Assembly (NCBI RefSeq): GCF_040412425.1
Contig: NC_089762.1
Location: 18,626,212-18,690,211, forward strand
Reading direction: 5' to 3'
Source: Macrobrachium rosenbergii
Taxonomy: Eukaryota; Arthropoda; Malacostraca; Decapoda; Palaemonidae
Length of the DNA: 64,000 bases
This document shows positions 47,548 to 57,584 of the stretch, in pieces. How positions within the stretch are numbered: the stretch's first letter is position 1; the number at the start of each line of letters is the position of its first letter. The translations under genes were made by a program, and so were the position numbers. Below the pieces are notes generated by a model, which was given only the letters and a program-made list of their open reading frames with translations, was not told where the DNA came from and searched no databases.

Positions 47548-49295
47548 AATGGCACCAACATACATTCAAGCCTACAAAAAGAGCTGGGAATCATTTCCAG
47601 GATTAAAACCTTGGCTTAAACCTTCAGAAAGAGACAAAACCAAGGCTTATTGTTCGTATTGTAAATGCGAGATCACGGCAAAACTCAGTGATTTGAAAAG
47701 ACATACAACTTCAGTTAAACATGTTCGAGCTGCAGAACCTTTTTCTAAGCCAAGACAACCAAGATTACCATTCTCACAAATCAGTGACAGCCAACGCCGT
47801 GAAACTAGCCAAGCAGAAGGATGAATAGCAATGATAATAGCTGAGCATACTTCTTTTTTAACTGTGGATCATGTGTCAGAAGCTTGCAAAACAATGTTTA
47901 GTGACAGCAGTGCAGTGAAAAATATGATATTACACCAAACTAAATGCAAAAATATAATTGTAAAATGTGCTTGCACCTCATTTTATAGATATTCTAAAGG
48001 CAGATATTGGTGCTGAAAAATACAGCCTTATAATAGAAGAATCAACTGATATTTCTGCGATAAAGCTGCTTGGCGTAACTGTGCGGTATTTCAGTAGAGA
48101 ATTTAAGAAAATAGTGTCAACCTTTCTTGGAATAGTGGAATTAGAGGATGGAACTGTACAATCGATTGTAAATGCCTTAAGAAGGATTTGGGGCTTCCAA
48201 ACTTAATCATGGTACGTTGTGTATGCCACTCAGTTCAATTGGCTTTATCTCATGCTGTGGCAGAAACACTAACTAGAAACAGATTTTTTGGTACGAGAAA
48301 CTTACAGTTGGTTTAGTCATTCATCTAAAAGACGGCTAATCTACAAGACACTGTTTGAAGCTTTGAATGATGGGCGACAACGACGGCTAATCTACAAGAC
48401 ACTGTTTGAAGCTTTGAATGATGGGCGACAACCACTCCAGTGACCCGCATTTTGCGTCAGTGGGAAGAAATTAAAATGCACTTCAGTATAACAAGGTCAG
48501 ATGATAAGTGCTATACTGCAGAGATGGTGTACAATATGTACAATGACCCCATCAATAAACTTCATATGCTCTTTCTGCCACCAGTGCTACAGGATATTCA
48601 GAGAACTGTGAAAGTGTTTCAAGGTGAAAATGTAGACCCTACCAAACTGCTGTCCGACCTTTCTTATCTCATTATTGCTACAATTAGGAAAGTTTTGATA
48701 TCTACCTCAAGAGCTGACCCTTAATCTCTAATATTGCCAGTTATGTTGACCCCAGAACACACTTGGGCAATGAATTTGAGGATGTGTTCAAGCTCAAATT
48801 TGACACCAGAAGCTCAACGACAACTTTGTGAACGTTGCATTTCATGTGTTGTTAATTTGTGTGATGAACTAAGAAACAGATTACCTGATAACTTTAGAGT
48901 TTAAAAAAAGTCATTGATTTCAGTTGAAGAATGTCTGAAAATGGTTGAACAGCCAGTAACAGAAATTGCCAAAGTTTTAGGGCATCTTCCTGAACAAATA
49001 GACAAGATTGACTTCAGTGGCGAAACCTAACAGTTGTTCAATTCCAAGAGACCACATCAACTGTTAGTGCTCTAATTGCAGTAAGTGGGCTCCGCAGAGT
49101 AGGTAAATGCTGCCATTCATATGAAATACCAGTAGTAGTAGTTATAAAACAGACAGGAACAGTGGCAGCATACAGTGATGCAAGATCATCAGCAGCTGCT
49201 ACAACTTCTGCAAGTTCCCCGGTCCCATGTCAATTATTAGCTGAGGAAGCTGACGAGGATGTAGATGACATTATCTTTTCCCTCAACTTGGAGTA
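47548..49295 (+). pseudogene. hAT-like transposase with BED-type zinc finger
   Basis: From ATG 47,548 the frame gives MAPTYIQAYKKSWESFPGL and a zinc finger CSYCKCEITAKLSDLKRH with the later KH, a BED-like C2-H-H pattern. It ends at 47,824. In other frames follow HTSFLTVDHVSEACKTMF, then GAEKYSLIIEESTDISAIK with the hAT catalytic Asp block (normally DESTD; here EESTD). MVRCVCHSVQLALSHAVAE follows, then FLPPVLQDIQRTVKVFQGEN (48,440-48,724). The final LPxSNADxERxFS block is not found, so the C-terminus is lost or too degraded. Frameshifts and stops are frequent. The domain order matches the vertebrate/arthropod ZMYM6-like hAT families. Confidence 0.72.
48331..48432. repeat. 51-bp tandem duplication inside the hAT-like gene
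   Basis: Two exact copies of a 51-bp unit starting GACGGCTAATCTACAAGACA. Its length is a multiple of three, so the frame is not changed. Confidence 0.95.
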
Positions 49296-49814
49296 AGTTA
49301 TTTAAGGACATACACTTCTAGTAAATAGTCGTCTCACCAGCAATTTGTTTATTTGTTTTTTTGTAGAATCTGAAGCAACAGCAATTTATTTTAGTATATA
49401 ATAATTGTTATATTATACAACCTAAATGATGATAATTATCACCATCTTCTAATATTAGTATCATCACCACTAGAACCCATATACAGGGTGGAAACTTAAT
49501 TTCTAGTGCATTTCGGACCTCAATCTAGCTCATTTACGTCTAACACATTTGGCAACACTGTTTTCGTTAAAGTATCCAGTTATGCTCTCTTACATGGTGT
49601 GATAACCACACTAATTCTATGTTTTCAAATAAAATTGGTGCAACAGTATCAGGACTGTCAAATGCGCAAGTATGGCAGAAAAGTAATTGCAATGCCTGAA
49701 ATGTCTTCATTTTATTCAACCAAAATGGGAGCAATTGTTTGAGCTGACCAATACATTGGCTCCTATCAGGTTTTTCAAAAGATCTTGACGTGGTGGCGGA
49801 CGCTTTAGTTTTTC
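49296..49814. other. Non-coding spacer
   Basis: No gene is supported. The 3' end of this part begins similarity with the region near 51.6 kb (CTTCATTTTATTCAACCAAAATGGGA against TTTATTCAACAGAAATGGGA). Confidence 0.5.
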
Positions 49815-50130
49815 TTGCAAGATGACAATCTGCGATTGTCAACATACTACTTATACAAAATGTACCAAAAACAGAGAATCGTTGATCATTACTCTGCTTT
49901 AGGAAGAATAATTCATTGTATAACTGTTAAAGCAGCAGCACAGCTTAATGGAAAATCACATAATTATTGCCCATTGTCACACCAGCAGAGATTGTGTAGC
50001 CTGCACAGACTGCTGAGGAGATGGTGGGAGGAAGCAAACAAATTTCTGCTGCAAGACCTGCCCGAGAAACCCTGGACTCCATTCAAAGGACTATTTTGAG
50101 GCCTATCATTACAAAACAAGGTTTCATAAA
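49690..50130 (+). repeat. Diverged tandem repeat block, copy A
   Basis: It aligns with about 51,740-52,220. Shared blocks include CAGAGATTGTG, GAGGAGATGGTGG, GAAGCAAACAAA, GAAACCCTGG and TTTTGAGGCCTATCA. Both copies are open in short frames with an RRWW(K/E)EANK segment. I do not recognise a protein. Confidence 0.7.
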
Positions 50131-50504
50131 AAAAAGTGAAGCAAATTATTTTAAGTAAAATCTTACTGATTTTAGGGCTGAAGTATTTTGTATATTCAAG
50201 ACACTGATCAATTACATATGTTAATACCTTTAGCAAATACTGAAATATATTGTTGCCTATGCATGCATGCATGTAGGTATATTAAACAAAAATTTACCAT
50301 GCAACTGTGCTATATTCAAGTTTACCAGATATCACTCTGATAATGAAAACTGAATAACTCATATGAACATACAAAGTATTGTGTATGACATCACTGTCAT
50401 TTAAGAAATATGGCTTTAATACCAAAAATGCCTAAATGACCTTAAAATTTCAATTCAAAATAATGGTTATAAATTTACTTCCTGAATAATGAAGCACCTC
50501 TAAT

Positions 50505-50790
50505 AGGGTTGCCAAATTGGTAATGAACTGAATACCTCACAACAGGGACGCAACCATCCTAGGCAAACAGAATACCACATGATTGGGACAACCATCCTAA
50601 GTAAACAGAATATCACATAACAGGGACACAACCATCCTAAGCAAACAGAATATTGTACCACATAGATACACAACCACCTAAGCAAACAGAATACCACATA
50701 ATAGGGACAACCATCCTAAGCACAGAGAATACCACATAATAGGGATGCAACCCTTCACAAGCAAACAGCATAACACATAAAAGGGATTTG
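50505..50790. repeat. Minisatellite of about 40-bp units
   Basis: About seven units of the form ACAACCATCCTAAGCAAACA then GAATACCACATAATAGGG. A related short array lies at 52,612-52,760, supporting duplication of the whole region. Confidence 0.85.
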
Positions 50791-50959
50791 CCATCTTGAG
50801 AAAGCTTTGATAGTTGACTTCTAAAACAAAAATGCAATCAAACTACCCTAGGAACTTCAACAGGAGGATACACCTGACTGGCATCCTCAACCCAGGAAGA
50901 AATATTTAACAGAATGTTAACCTTTGGAGTTCATCAATCCAAAATGAAAAGAGAGCTTA

Positions 50960-51300
50960 AGTGATATTAGCAAGATTATGAATAGGTCATATGAGTAACA
51001 CGAGTATTTAATGACAATTCCGCATGGGGACATCTCTTATTGCAATGTTTGCAACAATTTTAACTGTAAAGCATATTCTATGTGATTGCCCAATTTTTAA
51101 TAGACAAAGAACTTTATATTTAGGTCTTAAATCATTATCAGAAATATCCAAATCAGATAATTTGCCCAATTTTTAATAGACAAAGAAATTTATATTTAGG
51201 TCTTAAATCATTATCAGAAATATCCGAATCAGATAAATTTTTCATTATACAGTTTTAATAATTTTAAGAAAAGACTAATTTGATCAATAAAAGTTAACAT
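50960..51300 (+). pseudogene. I-type LINE ORF2 tail with internal duplication
   Basis: One frame reads HEYLMTIPHGDISYCNVC, and a shifted frame reads LTVKHILCDCPIFNRQRTLY then LGLKSLSEISKSDN. This is the zinc-type C-terminus found after RNase H in I-type LINEs, also seen at 193-306 and about 5,840. The CDCPIF...KSDN part is then repeated by a 76-bp tandem duplication (51,086-51,237). Nothing upstream is recognisable as RNase H, so the copy is 5'-truncated, typical of LINEs. Confidence 0.7.
51086..51237. repeat. 76-bp tandem duplication in the LINE tail
   Basis: Two copies, differing at a few positions, each containing TTGCCCAATTTTTAATAGAC and TTATCAGAAATATCC. Confidence 0.95.
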
Positions 51301-51739
51301 TTTTATATTTTATTGTAATAGTTAAACTTTTGTCATTTTTATCTAATTCAGTTTGTATATTATATTTGTGTACTGTAATAATTTCCTCCCGAACGTTTTC
51401 GGGCCAGCACTGTAAGAGTCTAGTTGGACTCATTGGGTTGGTAGATTTTAATTATATATGTATATATATCAACATGAGGATACACCTGACTGGCACCCTC
51501 AATCCTGGAAGAAAGGGCCTCCCCTCCCCCCAAATTCTAAAAAGGGAAAAAGAATAATCCTTTTGAATAAGGTGGTTTCTATTTTGAAAGCATCTCGATA
51601 TGTTCTTATGTGGTGTTATAACCATATTCAGTCTGTACTTCCTGTAAAAACTGGTCCAAAGGTACATCAACGTTGAAATCATATGTAGAGAATTTGTAAT
51701 TACCTCTCTGATGTACTTGCAAATTATAAAACCTGAAAT
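51301..51739. other. Non-coding spacer
   Basis: No gene is supported. It includes a segment (51,475-51,530: AGGATACACCTGACTGGCAC and GGAAGAAAGGGCCTCCCC) that recurs at 50,863 and 52,801, marking related repeat copies. Confidence 0.5.
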
Positions 51740-52230
51740 ATCTTTATTTTATTCAACAGAAATGGGAAGAATTAACAGAGCTAACCACTACATTTCCTCC
51801 TATCAGGTTTTTCTAGACCCTGAAATGGTGGCAGAAGCTTTTTTTTTCTTACTAGAGACTGCTAACTGTCAACAGATACCTCTTATATAAAATACACAAA
51901 AAACTACAAAAAGAGCAAATCTTCCATCACCAGTGTGGTGAATGAAGGGCTCAATTATCACTTGGTTGGGCAAGTTAGGAACCTGGCTTTCAGAAGAATT
52001 TATTGTTTAACTGTTGAAGAAGCTGAGCAGCTCAATAGAAAATTACATAATTGCCCATCATTCAACTACCAGAGATTGTGCAGACGGCGGCCACCATCGA
52101 GGAGATGGTGGAAGGAAGCAAACAAACTATTTCAGTACAACAAACCTGCCTGTGAAACCCTGGGCTCCATCCAAAGGGCTGTTTTGAGGCCTATCACACA
52201 AATCAAAAGTTTAATAAAGGCTTGCTCCAA
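51740..52230 (+). repeat. Diverged tandem repeat block, copy B
   Basis: Counterpart of 49,690-50,130 at a spacing of about 2.1 kb. It contains GTTTAACTGTTGAAGAAGCT (A: ATAACTGTTAAAGCAGCAGC) and CTGTTTTGAGGCCTATCACA. An open frame of 126 codons (51,935-52,315) covers it but no domain is recognisable. Confidence 0.7.
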
Positions 52231-53739
52231 AAGTAAGGAAAGAACAATCTTACTGATTTTTCGGATTATGTATTGTGTGTACTTCAAGACACCGATCAAC
52301 TTGAAATGGTTATAACCTTTGGCAAATACTTGAAATATATAGCATTATTACACAAAAATTTATAAATTCAATTGACTACCAAATTCAAGTTCACCAAATA
52401 TTACTTACTAATGAAAACTGATGAACTCATATGAACATGCTAAGTACTGTAAATCATATACACACTATCTTATACACAAATCAATTGAACAAAGGTCAGT
52501 TATTTGAGAAAATTGGTTTCCATTAAAAAAAAATGCCTAATAAACTTTAAATTTTAATCCAAAATATTCATTATCAATTTACTGGACACTGGAATTTTTA
52601 ATATGATAGCTAAACTGGTAATGAACCGAATACCTCATAACAGGGATGCAACAATCCTAAGCAAGCAGAAAATCACATAACAGGGATGCACCATCCTACA
52701 AAAACAGAATATCACAAATAGGGAACAACCATTTTAAGCAAACAAAACACTGCATAATAGGGACCCACCATCGTCGAACTGGCCCGGGAACTTCTCTACA
52801 GGAGGATACACTTTACTGGTACCCTCAACACTGGAAGAAAGGGCCTCCCCCTCAAATCAGAAAAGGATAAAGGATATTCCTTTGAATGAGGTGGTTTCTT
52901 TGGTGAAAATACCCCACTATCATGTTCTTACTTGGCATGATAACCAGATCCAGGCAAAAAAGGACACAGGTAAAAATATCACAGGAAAAAAAGAGCCAGG
53001 GCAATGTTAACACTGTTCCTGTCTTTAATAGAAATGTTACCCATCGGATTCTCATTTCTTTCAGTAAAGGAACAGGTAGAACTGAAGCTAAATTTTGTTG
53101 AAAATTTGTAAAATAGAACAAAATCATTGGATCTTCGTATAACTGGGCAACATCAACCTGGAAGGATTAAGGCAAGCCAGTTGAGGTCACTGTGACCACA
53201 GGTTGTCTAAGCCAGTAAAATTTTTTGAGCAAGTGGTTGGTACAAGGTCACATTGAGATGACCTGTCTATGTACAGTATATAAATTTGTTCCTCTCTGTA
53301 GTATGTCATTATCCCTGAAGAAAGTGACTAGCAGAAATCTCAGAGCTCAGTGCTGTTGTGGATCAACAATACATGGATTTAATGAAAAATTTTTACGCCT
53401 CCTGCTGTGGAAATTGACAATAATAATAAGCAAGGTTCCAAAATCTGCTAGTGGGTTCATGTAAACCAAACACGTCACTTGCAAAACCAAGTTGTGGTGG
53501 AACTGTGTAAAAAGATCCAGTGGTCAGTGTCGGGGCAGTATGACAACAGACCTACAGAGAGAAAATCCAGATAGAGGTCAGCCTCACAGCCATGCCCCAG
53601 ATGAGACCCAAATCTGTCTTGCCAAAGTACACAACTGGATGAAGACCTAGCTGCCAACACTTAAGACAAACCAGCTCAGATCTTTGGTCATGGTGTGAGC
53701 CAGTGTGATGACAACATAAACTAACTTATTCCCTCTGCT
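52231..53739. other. Repeat-derived non-coding region
   Basis: No gene is supported. It contains a minisatellite at 52,612-52,760, like that at 50,505. It also has a third partial copy of the 50,863/51,475 block at 52,800-52,960 (AGGATACACTTTACTGGTAC, GAAAGGGCCTCCCCCTC, GAGGTGGTTTCTTTGG). Confidence 0.55.
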
Positions 53740-54715
53740 GACATTTTCAAACAAACTCTGTGCAAACCAACAGCCTGCTCCTCTGCTAAAAGATCTAGGT
53801 GAACTTCCTATTGAGTTTACTCAGTTAGCCCTAATTCCGAGAAGTTTTTACTCTGTGATAAAGACCAAATGCAAACCACACATCTTGGTGTTTGGTACCA
53901 TTGATGACCCCAGACTCCTTGCTGGTGCTGATACTTTATAAATGGATTATCACTTTGATATGGCTCCAGATATTTTCAAACAGTTTTATGTCATCTGTGT
54001 GAATTTTGATAAAGCTGTTACTTTAGTGTATACTCATCTTCCAAGCAAGACTCATGCCACCTACAAAGAACTCTTGCAGGATGTAGTAAATAAGTGTGCA
54101 GACCTATTGCACAAAGCATGGTGGATGATTTTGCAGATGGTGTACCAAGAGCTGTTCTTGCAGCATTTGGCTGTGACAAGAGAGCAAAGGTTGTATATAT
54201 CTTATGCAGTCCACTTAGCATAAGATCCAGGAACTTGATTTGGGAACACATTATAACACTAATGCTGAGTTTTGTTTATTTTGTGGCATGATTGATGCTC
54301 TGGCTTTTTTTTTTCCTAGAAAATGCTCAAGGTATGAGAGACCTCAAACCTATCATTCTATAAGATCCACATGAAGCTGAGCAGTTGTTCATATACTTCG
54401 ATTGTACTTGTGTTAATGGCTCCTTTCGACTGATGCAGCAGCCAGTTGCCATGGTCTCTACATTCCACCTACGTTTGCTGGAGTCTACTTATGTTTGCAT
54501 GACTCCACCACGAACAACCATGCTTGTATCAGCAACGTCCAAGAAGGGTGGAATAATATACTCATCAACCTCGCTGGTCACTACTATCCTTCAGTCTGGC
54601 ATGTCATCAAATGGTTTCAGCATGAAGCAGCGACAGTGAGCACCATTACCCAGCAGGATGCTACTGGCAACTCTCTCAGAGAAGGGTTCATCAATGCTAT
54701 GTGCAGCTAAAGAAT
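53740..54715 (+). pseudogene. Mutator-like (MULE) transposase
   Basis: MULE transposases are DDE enzymes. The frame near 53,770 reads LGELPIEFTQLALIP, then HILVFGTIDDPRLLAGADTL. At 53,945-54,110 the core MAPDIFKQFYVICVNFDKAV, THLPSKTHATYKELLQDVV matches the MULE domain between the first and second catalytic residues. The second aspartate block is SMVDDFADGVPRAVLAAFG at about 54,110. After a frameshift, 54,495-54,640 gives STTNNHACISNVQEGWNN and HYYPSVWHVIKWFQHEAA, close to the family TNNHVEGWNN block. The first catalytic block expected just before MAPDIF (WxADGTF in the family) reads as L, a stop, then MDYHFD here. Stops and frameshifts are present throughout. Confidence 0.82.
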
Positions 54716-55090
54716 ACCTTCACAACTTGTGTTGCATGATGGGAAGACCACAAGACTGGGCAAAGTTTTTTCATGACATCAGCTGGAATATTAGTCAACC
54801 ATCAGCATTAAAAATACCGAATAAACATGTAATGCCACGATATTATGCAAACCGTTTTCAATCTGTACATCATGTACTGTCAATAAATTACTTGAAAATG
54901 TTCGATTACCTTACTGTGCTTGAGATATTGAATAAAATTTATATTTTTCAAATACTGCACATGTAATACCATAATATATAAATGTCAATATATTCAAGTC
55001 ATGTACTGCCAGTTAATATCTGAATTAAAATATTTTGTTTTATTACATTGTTTATGGTACTTGAACAAACTGATTTGAATACTTTTGTTT
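54716..55090. other. Spacer after the MULE remnant
   Basis: No gene is supported. A short frame (54,658-54,966) is open through it without motifs. It could contain the MULE 3' end, but no inverted terminus was found. Confidence 0.5.
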
Positions 55091-55390
55091 GATTGGATTG
55101 GCATATAGAATTAAGGCCAAAGGCCAAGCGCTAGGACCTGAGGTCATTCAGCGCTGAAAGGAAAAATTGAGAGCGAAAGGTTACGAGGAAAACCTTGCAG
55201 TTGCACTATGAAACAACTGTTAAAGAGGGTGGAAGGTAAGATGGATGAAAGAATATGAATGGAGGTATAGTAAAAGGAATGAAGAGGTCACAGGTGGGGT
55301 CAAAGGGACACTGCAAAGAACCTCAAGTAATTCTACAGTGCACTGCACAAGAGGTGCACTGATGGGACTACCATTGCCCTGAGTGTCATT
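55091..55390 (+). repeat. Interspersed repeat resembling a decapod SINE-like family
   Basis: It begins with TTAAGGCCAAAGGCCAAGCG, then GAGGTCATTCAGCGCTGAAA, and ends near GAGGTGCACTGATGGGACTA. A truncated copy of its start lies at 16,282-16,332, which shows that it is dispersed. I recall similar sequence in decapod genomes. I see no tRNA-type promoter boxes. Confidence 0.75.
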
Positions 55391-55929
55391 CTTGGTCTCC
55401 TGGCCAATGGAGGATCTTTGCCAAGGAGAGGCAGCATAAGAGGAAGTAGGAGAGAGGTCAGGAAATATTATCCCTTATACTGCTGCTGCTCGCTCTCTCT
55501 CTCTCTGGGGGGGGGGTTCTCTCCCTAGGAGGGTGGAGGCAGCACCACCTTTTTCTACTATTTCAGGATCGCATACATAGATGTCAGACATCTGGGCCTT
55601 GTTAGGCCTATCAGGGGCACCAACCTTAGACCGGCCTGTTATCTCACTTCATGTCTTCTCGCATTCCCATTCCCGTGTCGGCTGCCATGACAGTCCCCAG
55701 TCCCGCCAATCGCTCAGCTGGGTCACGTGCTGCTGTTCCTGGTGAATTTCATCTGCCATCAGACTTTCCCTTGCATCATCTTGGGTCGACTTTTGACAAG
55801 ACAATGTCTTCTCAGGGTCCCAACTCAGCCACCACAACAGTTTCCAGACCAGGGGCTCTCAGAATAGCACGATAAAGCGTCAACTAAGGTTTTTTTTTTT
55901 TTTTAAGGAAATATTAAAAATTGAGCATC
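55391..55929. other. Spacer before the CR1/L2-like LINE
   Basis: No gene is supported. It includes a (CT)n run and G run at 55,488-55,516 and a poly-T stretch at 55,891-55,904. An open frame at 55,651-55,875 lacks motifs. Confidence 0.5.
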
Positions 55930-56990
55930 ATGGAAGCGTCTAGCAAGAACAGCGGCAAAAGATGGAGAAATCTTGCTTGCCTAGCAGACTACCAATATGA
56001 TGAATTGGCAAGCAGGGAGCTGGGGTTTCTTATCATTGAGATCAATAACTCCAACCAAAAAGATGCAAAACATACACAGACATACTGAAAGGATATGATC
56101 CTCTAAGCTGGAACAAGTCAGCAGAAAACAATGAAAATAATTGAAGGAATACAAAAGAAAGTCCAAGTGATCAAGAGACTTAAAGAAAATCTACATCAAT
56201 CAACACATTCCAACAAAGAAAATGAGCAAGGTGAATATGGTGAATATACCAATTGATGCAATAGGAAAACGAATACCTAAAGCATGCAATCTATGTAATG
56301 TGTGGTATAGCATTGTAAATCCACAAACCCTGAGAAGGAAATGCTGTGCATGCCACGTACCAACTCACCCTACATGCGCAGAAGTACAGCAAAATAAAAA
56401 AAAAGGACAAAAGTATTTTGCTCAACATGTCTAATATGGATAGACAATGTTATTAAGTCAAGACTTAATGTACAAACAGTTGACGATGAAGAAAATGAGG
56501 AAGAGGAAGAAGAGGAAAATGAAATAGAAGAAAATAAGATTGAAGAGATAGAAAATAATAATGAAAACAAAGAACAGGATAAGAGTATGGATGCAGAGAA
56601 ACTCAGACTCTACATATGAGGCAACACAACAGCATACATACAAAGAAATAAACTATGAAATGACAACCAAAAGCAAAATCCCAAAGAGGTTGTACCTGGA
56701 TATACATACTGACAGGAAAAAGCGAGAAAAAAAAAGGACAGTCTGCACTCTTTTGAAAAGAGGGAACTGCAGATTCGGTGAAAGATGTCACTACAAACAT
56801 CCCAAGATATGTCACAACTATGAGATTTATGACAAATGTGCATATCTAGACGGCTATGAGGTTGAATGCAGCGATCTACATCCAAAAATATGCAGAAACT
56901 TGAGAGAAGGAAACGGGTGCAGATTCAACAAAAAGTGCAGGTCTATGCATCCTGTAGCCATGAAGAACGAAAATCAAAATCAAATACATA

Positions 56991-57007
56991 TCAAAAATCA
57001 AAGTAAA
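56991..57007. repeat. 17-bp target-site duplication, left
   Basis: TCAAAAATCAAAGTAAA, repeated exactly at 57,242-57,258. Confidence 0.95.
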
Positions 57008-57241
57008 GAAAGTAAGTATACCTTAGTTTTACCAGACCACTGAGCTGATTAACAGCTCTCCTAGGGCTGGCCCGAAGGATTAGACTTATTTAACGTGGCT
57101 AAGAACCAACTGGTTACTTAGCAATGGGACCTACAGCTTATTGTGGAATTCGAACCACATTATAGCAAGAAATGAATTTCTATCACCAGAAATAAATTCC
57201 TCTAACTCTTCATTAGCCGGCCGGAGAGTCGAACTCGGGCC
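57008..57241 (-). mobile_element. SINE-like insertion with tRNA-type boxes in permuted order
   Basis: A 234-bp insertion splits LINE ORF1 and is flanked by a perfect 17-bp duplication. On the minus strand it begins GGCCCGAGTTCGACTCTCC, holding a good B-box (GTTCGACTC, 57,227-57,235). It ends with CAGCTCAGTGG, an A-box-like match (57,035-57,045), so the two boxes are in reverse order. Joined end to end they would be about 45 bases apart, near tRNA spacing. There is no poly-A tail. I recall this sequence as a dispersed decapod repeat. Confidence 0.8.
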
Positions 57242-57258
57242 TCAAAAATCAAAGTAAA
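57242..57258. repeat. 17-bp target-site duplication, right
   Basis: Exact copy of 56,991-57,007. With one copy and the insertion removed, the ORF1 reading frame is continuous. Confidence 0.95.
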
Positions 57259-57584
57259 AATGAAACAAAGAATAAAGAGTATGAGACAAAGGAAAAAAGC
57301 AAGCCAGCACCACGTTATGAAATGTCAGCATCACGATATGAGGCATCAGCACCCAGGTACAGTGCAACGGAGCAATGTATCTATGATGCAAAGGGATGGT
57401 GCAGATATGGAGATAGATGCAGGTACAAACACAAAATGAATAAATATGAAGATGGAAGATCAACTATATTGGAGAAGTTGGATTTTTTAATGTCCGAAGT
57501 TATGGAAATGAAGAAAAGAACAACATATCAGAACAGGAAAGAGACATGGGAAAATCCTTATTATTACCCATATTAGATAATGGG

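Larger units (their letters stand above)
55930..57576 (+). pseudogene. CR1/L2-like LINE ORF1 with PHD-like and CCCH zinc fingers
   Basis: The probable start is ATG 55,930 (MEASSKNSGKRWRNLACLAD). The frame then shifts. At 56,222 a cysteine-rich block reads ACNLCNVWYS then KCCACHVPTHPTC, a PHD-like pattern. An acidic low-complexity stretch follows (56,480-56,580). At 56,740-56,960 are CCCH fingers: CTLLKRGNCRFGERCHYKH and CRNLREGNGCRFNKKCRSMH, with a related CHNYEIYDKC...CSDLH between them. After a 234-bp insertion, the last finger CIYDAKGWCRYGDRCRYKH lies at 57,376. ORF1 normally binds element RNA. CCCH fingers are known in other RNA-binding proteins. ORF2 follows within about 10 bases. Confidence 0.75.

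Noticed and set aside
50505..50790. CRISPR-like spaced repeats
   Set aside because: The units are contiguous degenerate minisatellite repeats without unique spacers of constant length, in a eukaryotic genome.
53225..53464. A separate small protein gene at 53.2 kb
   Set aside because: The open frame lacks motifs and lies in repeat-derived sequence; cysteine residues do not form a recognisable finger.
57008..57241. A functional tRNA gene
   Set aside because: A- and B-box-like sequences are in the wrong order and far apart within the unit, and no acceptor stem or CCA-proximal structure is seen.
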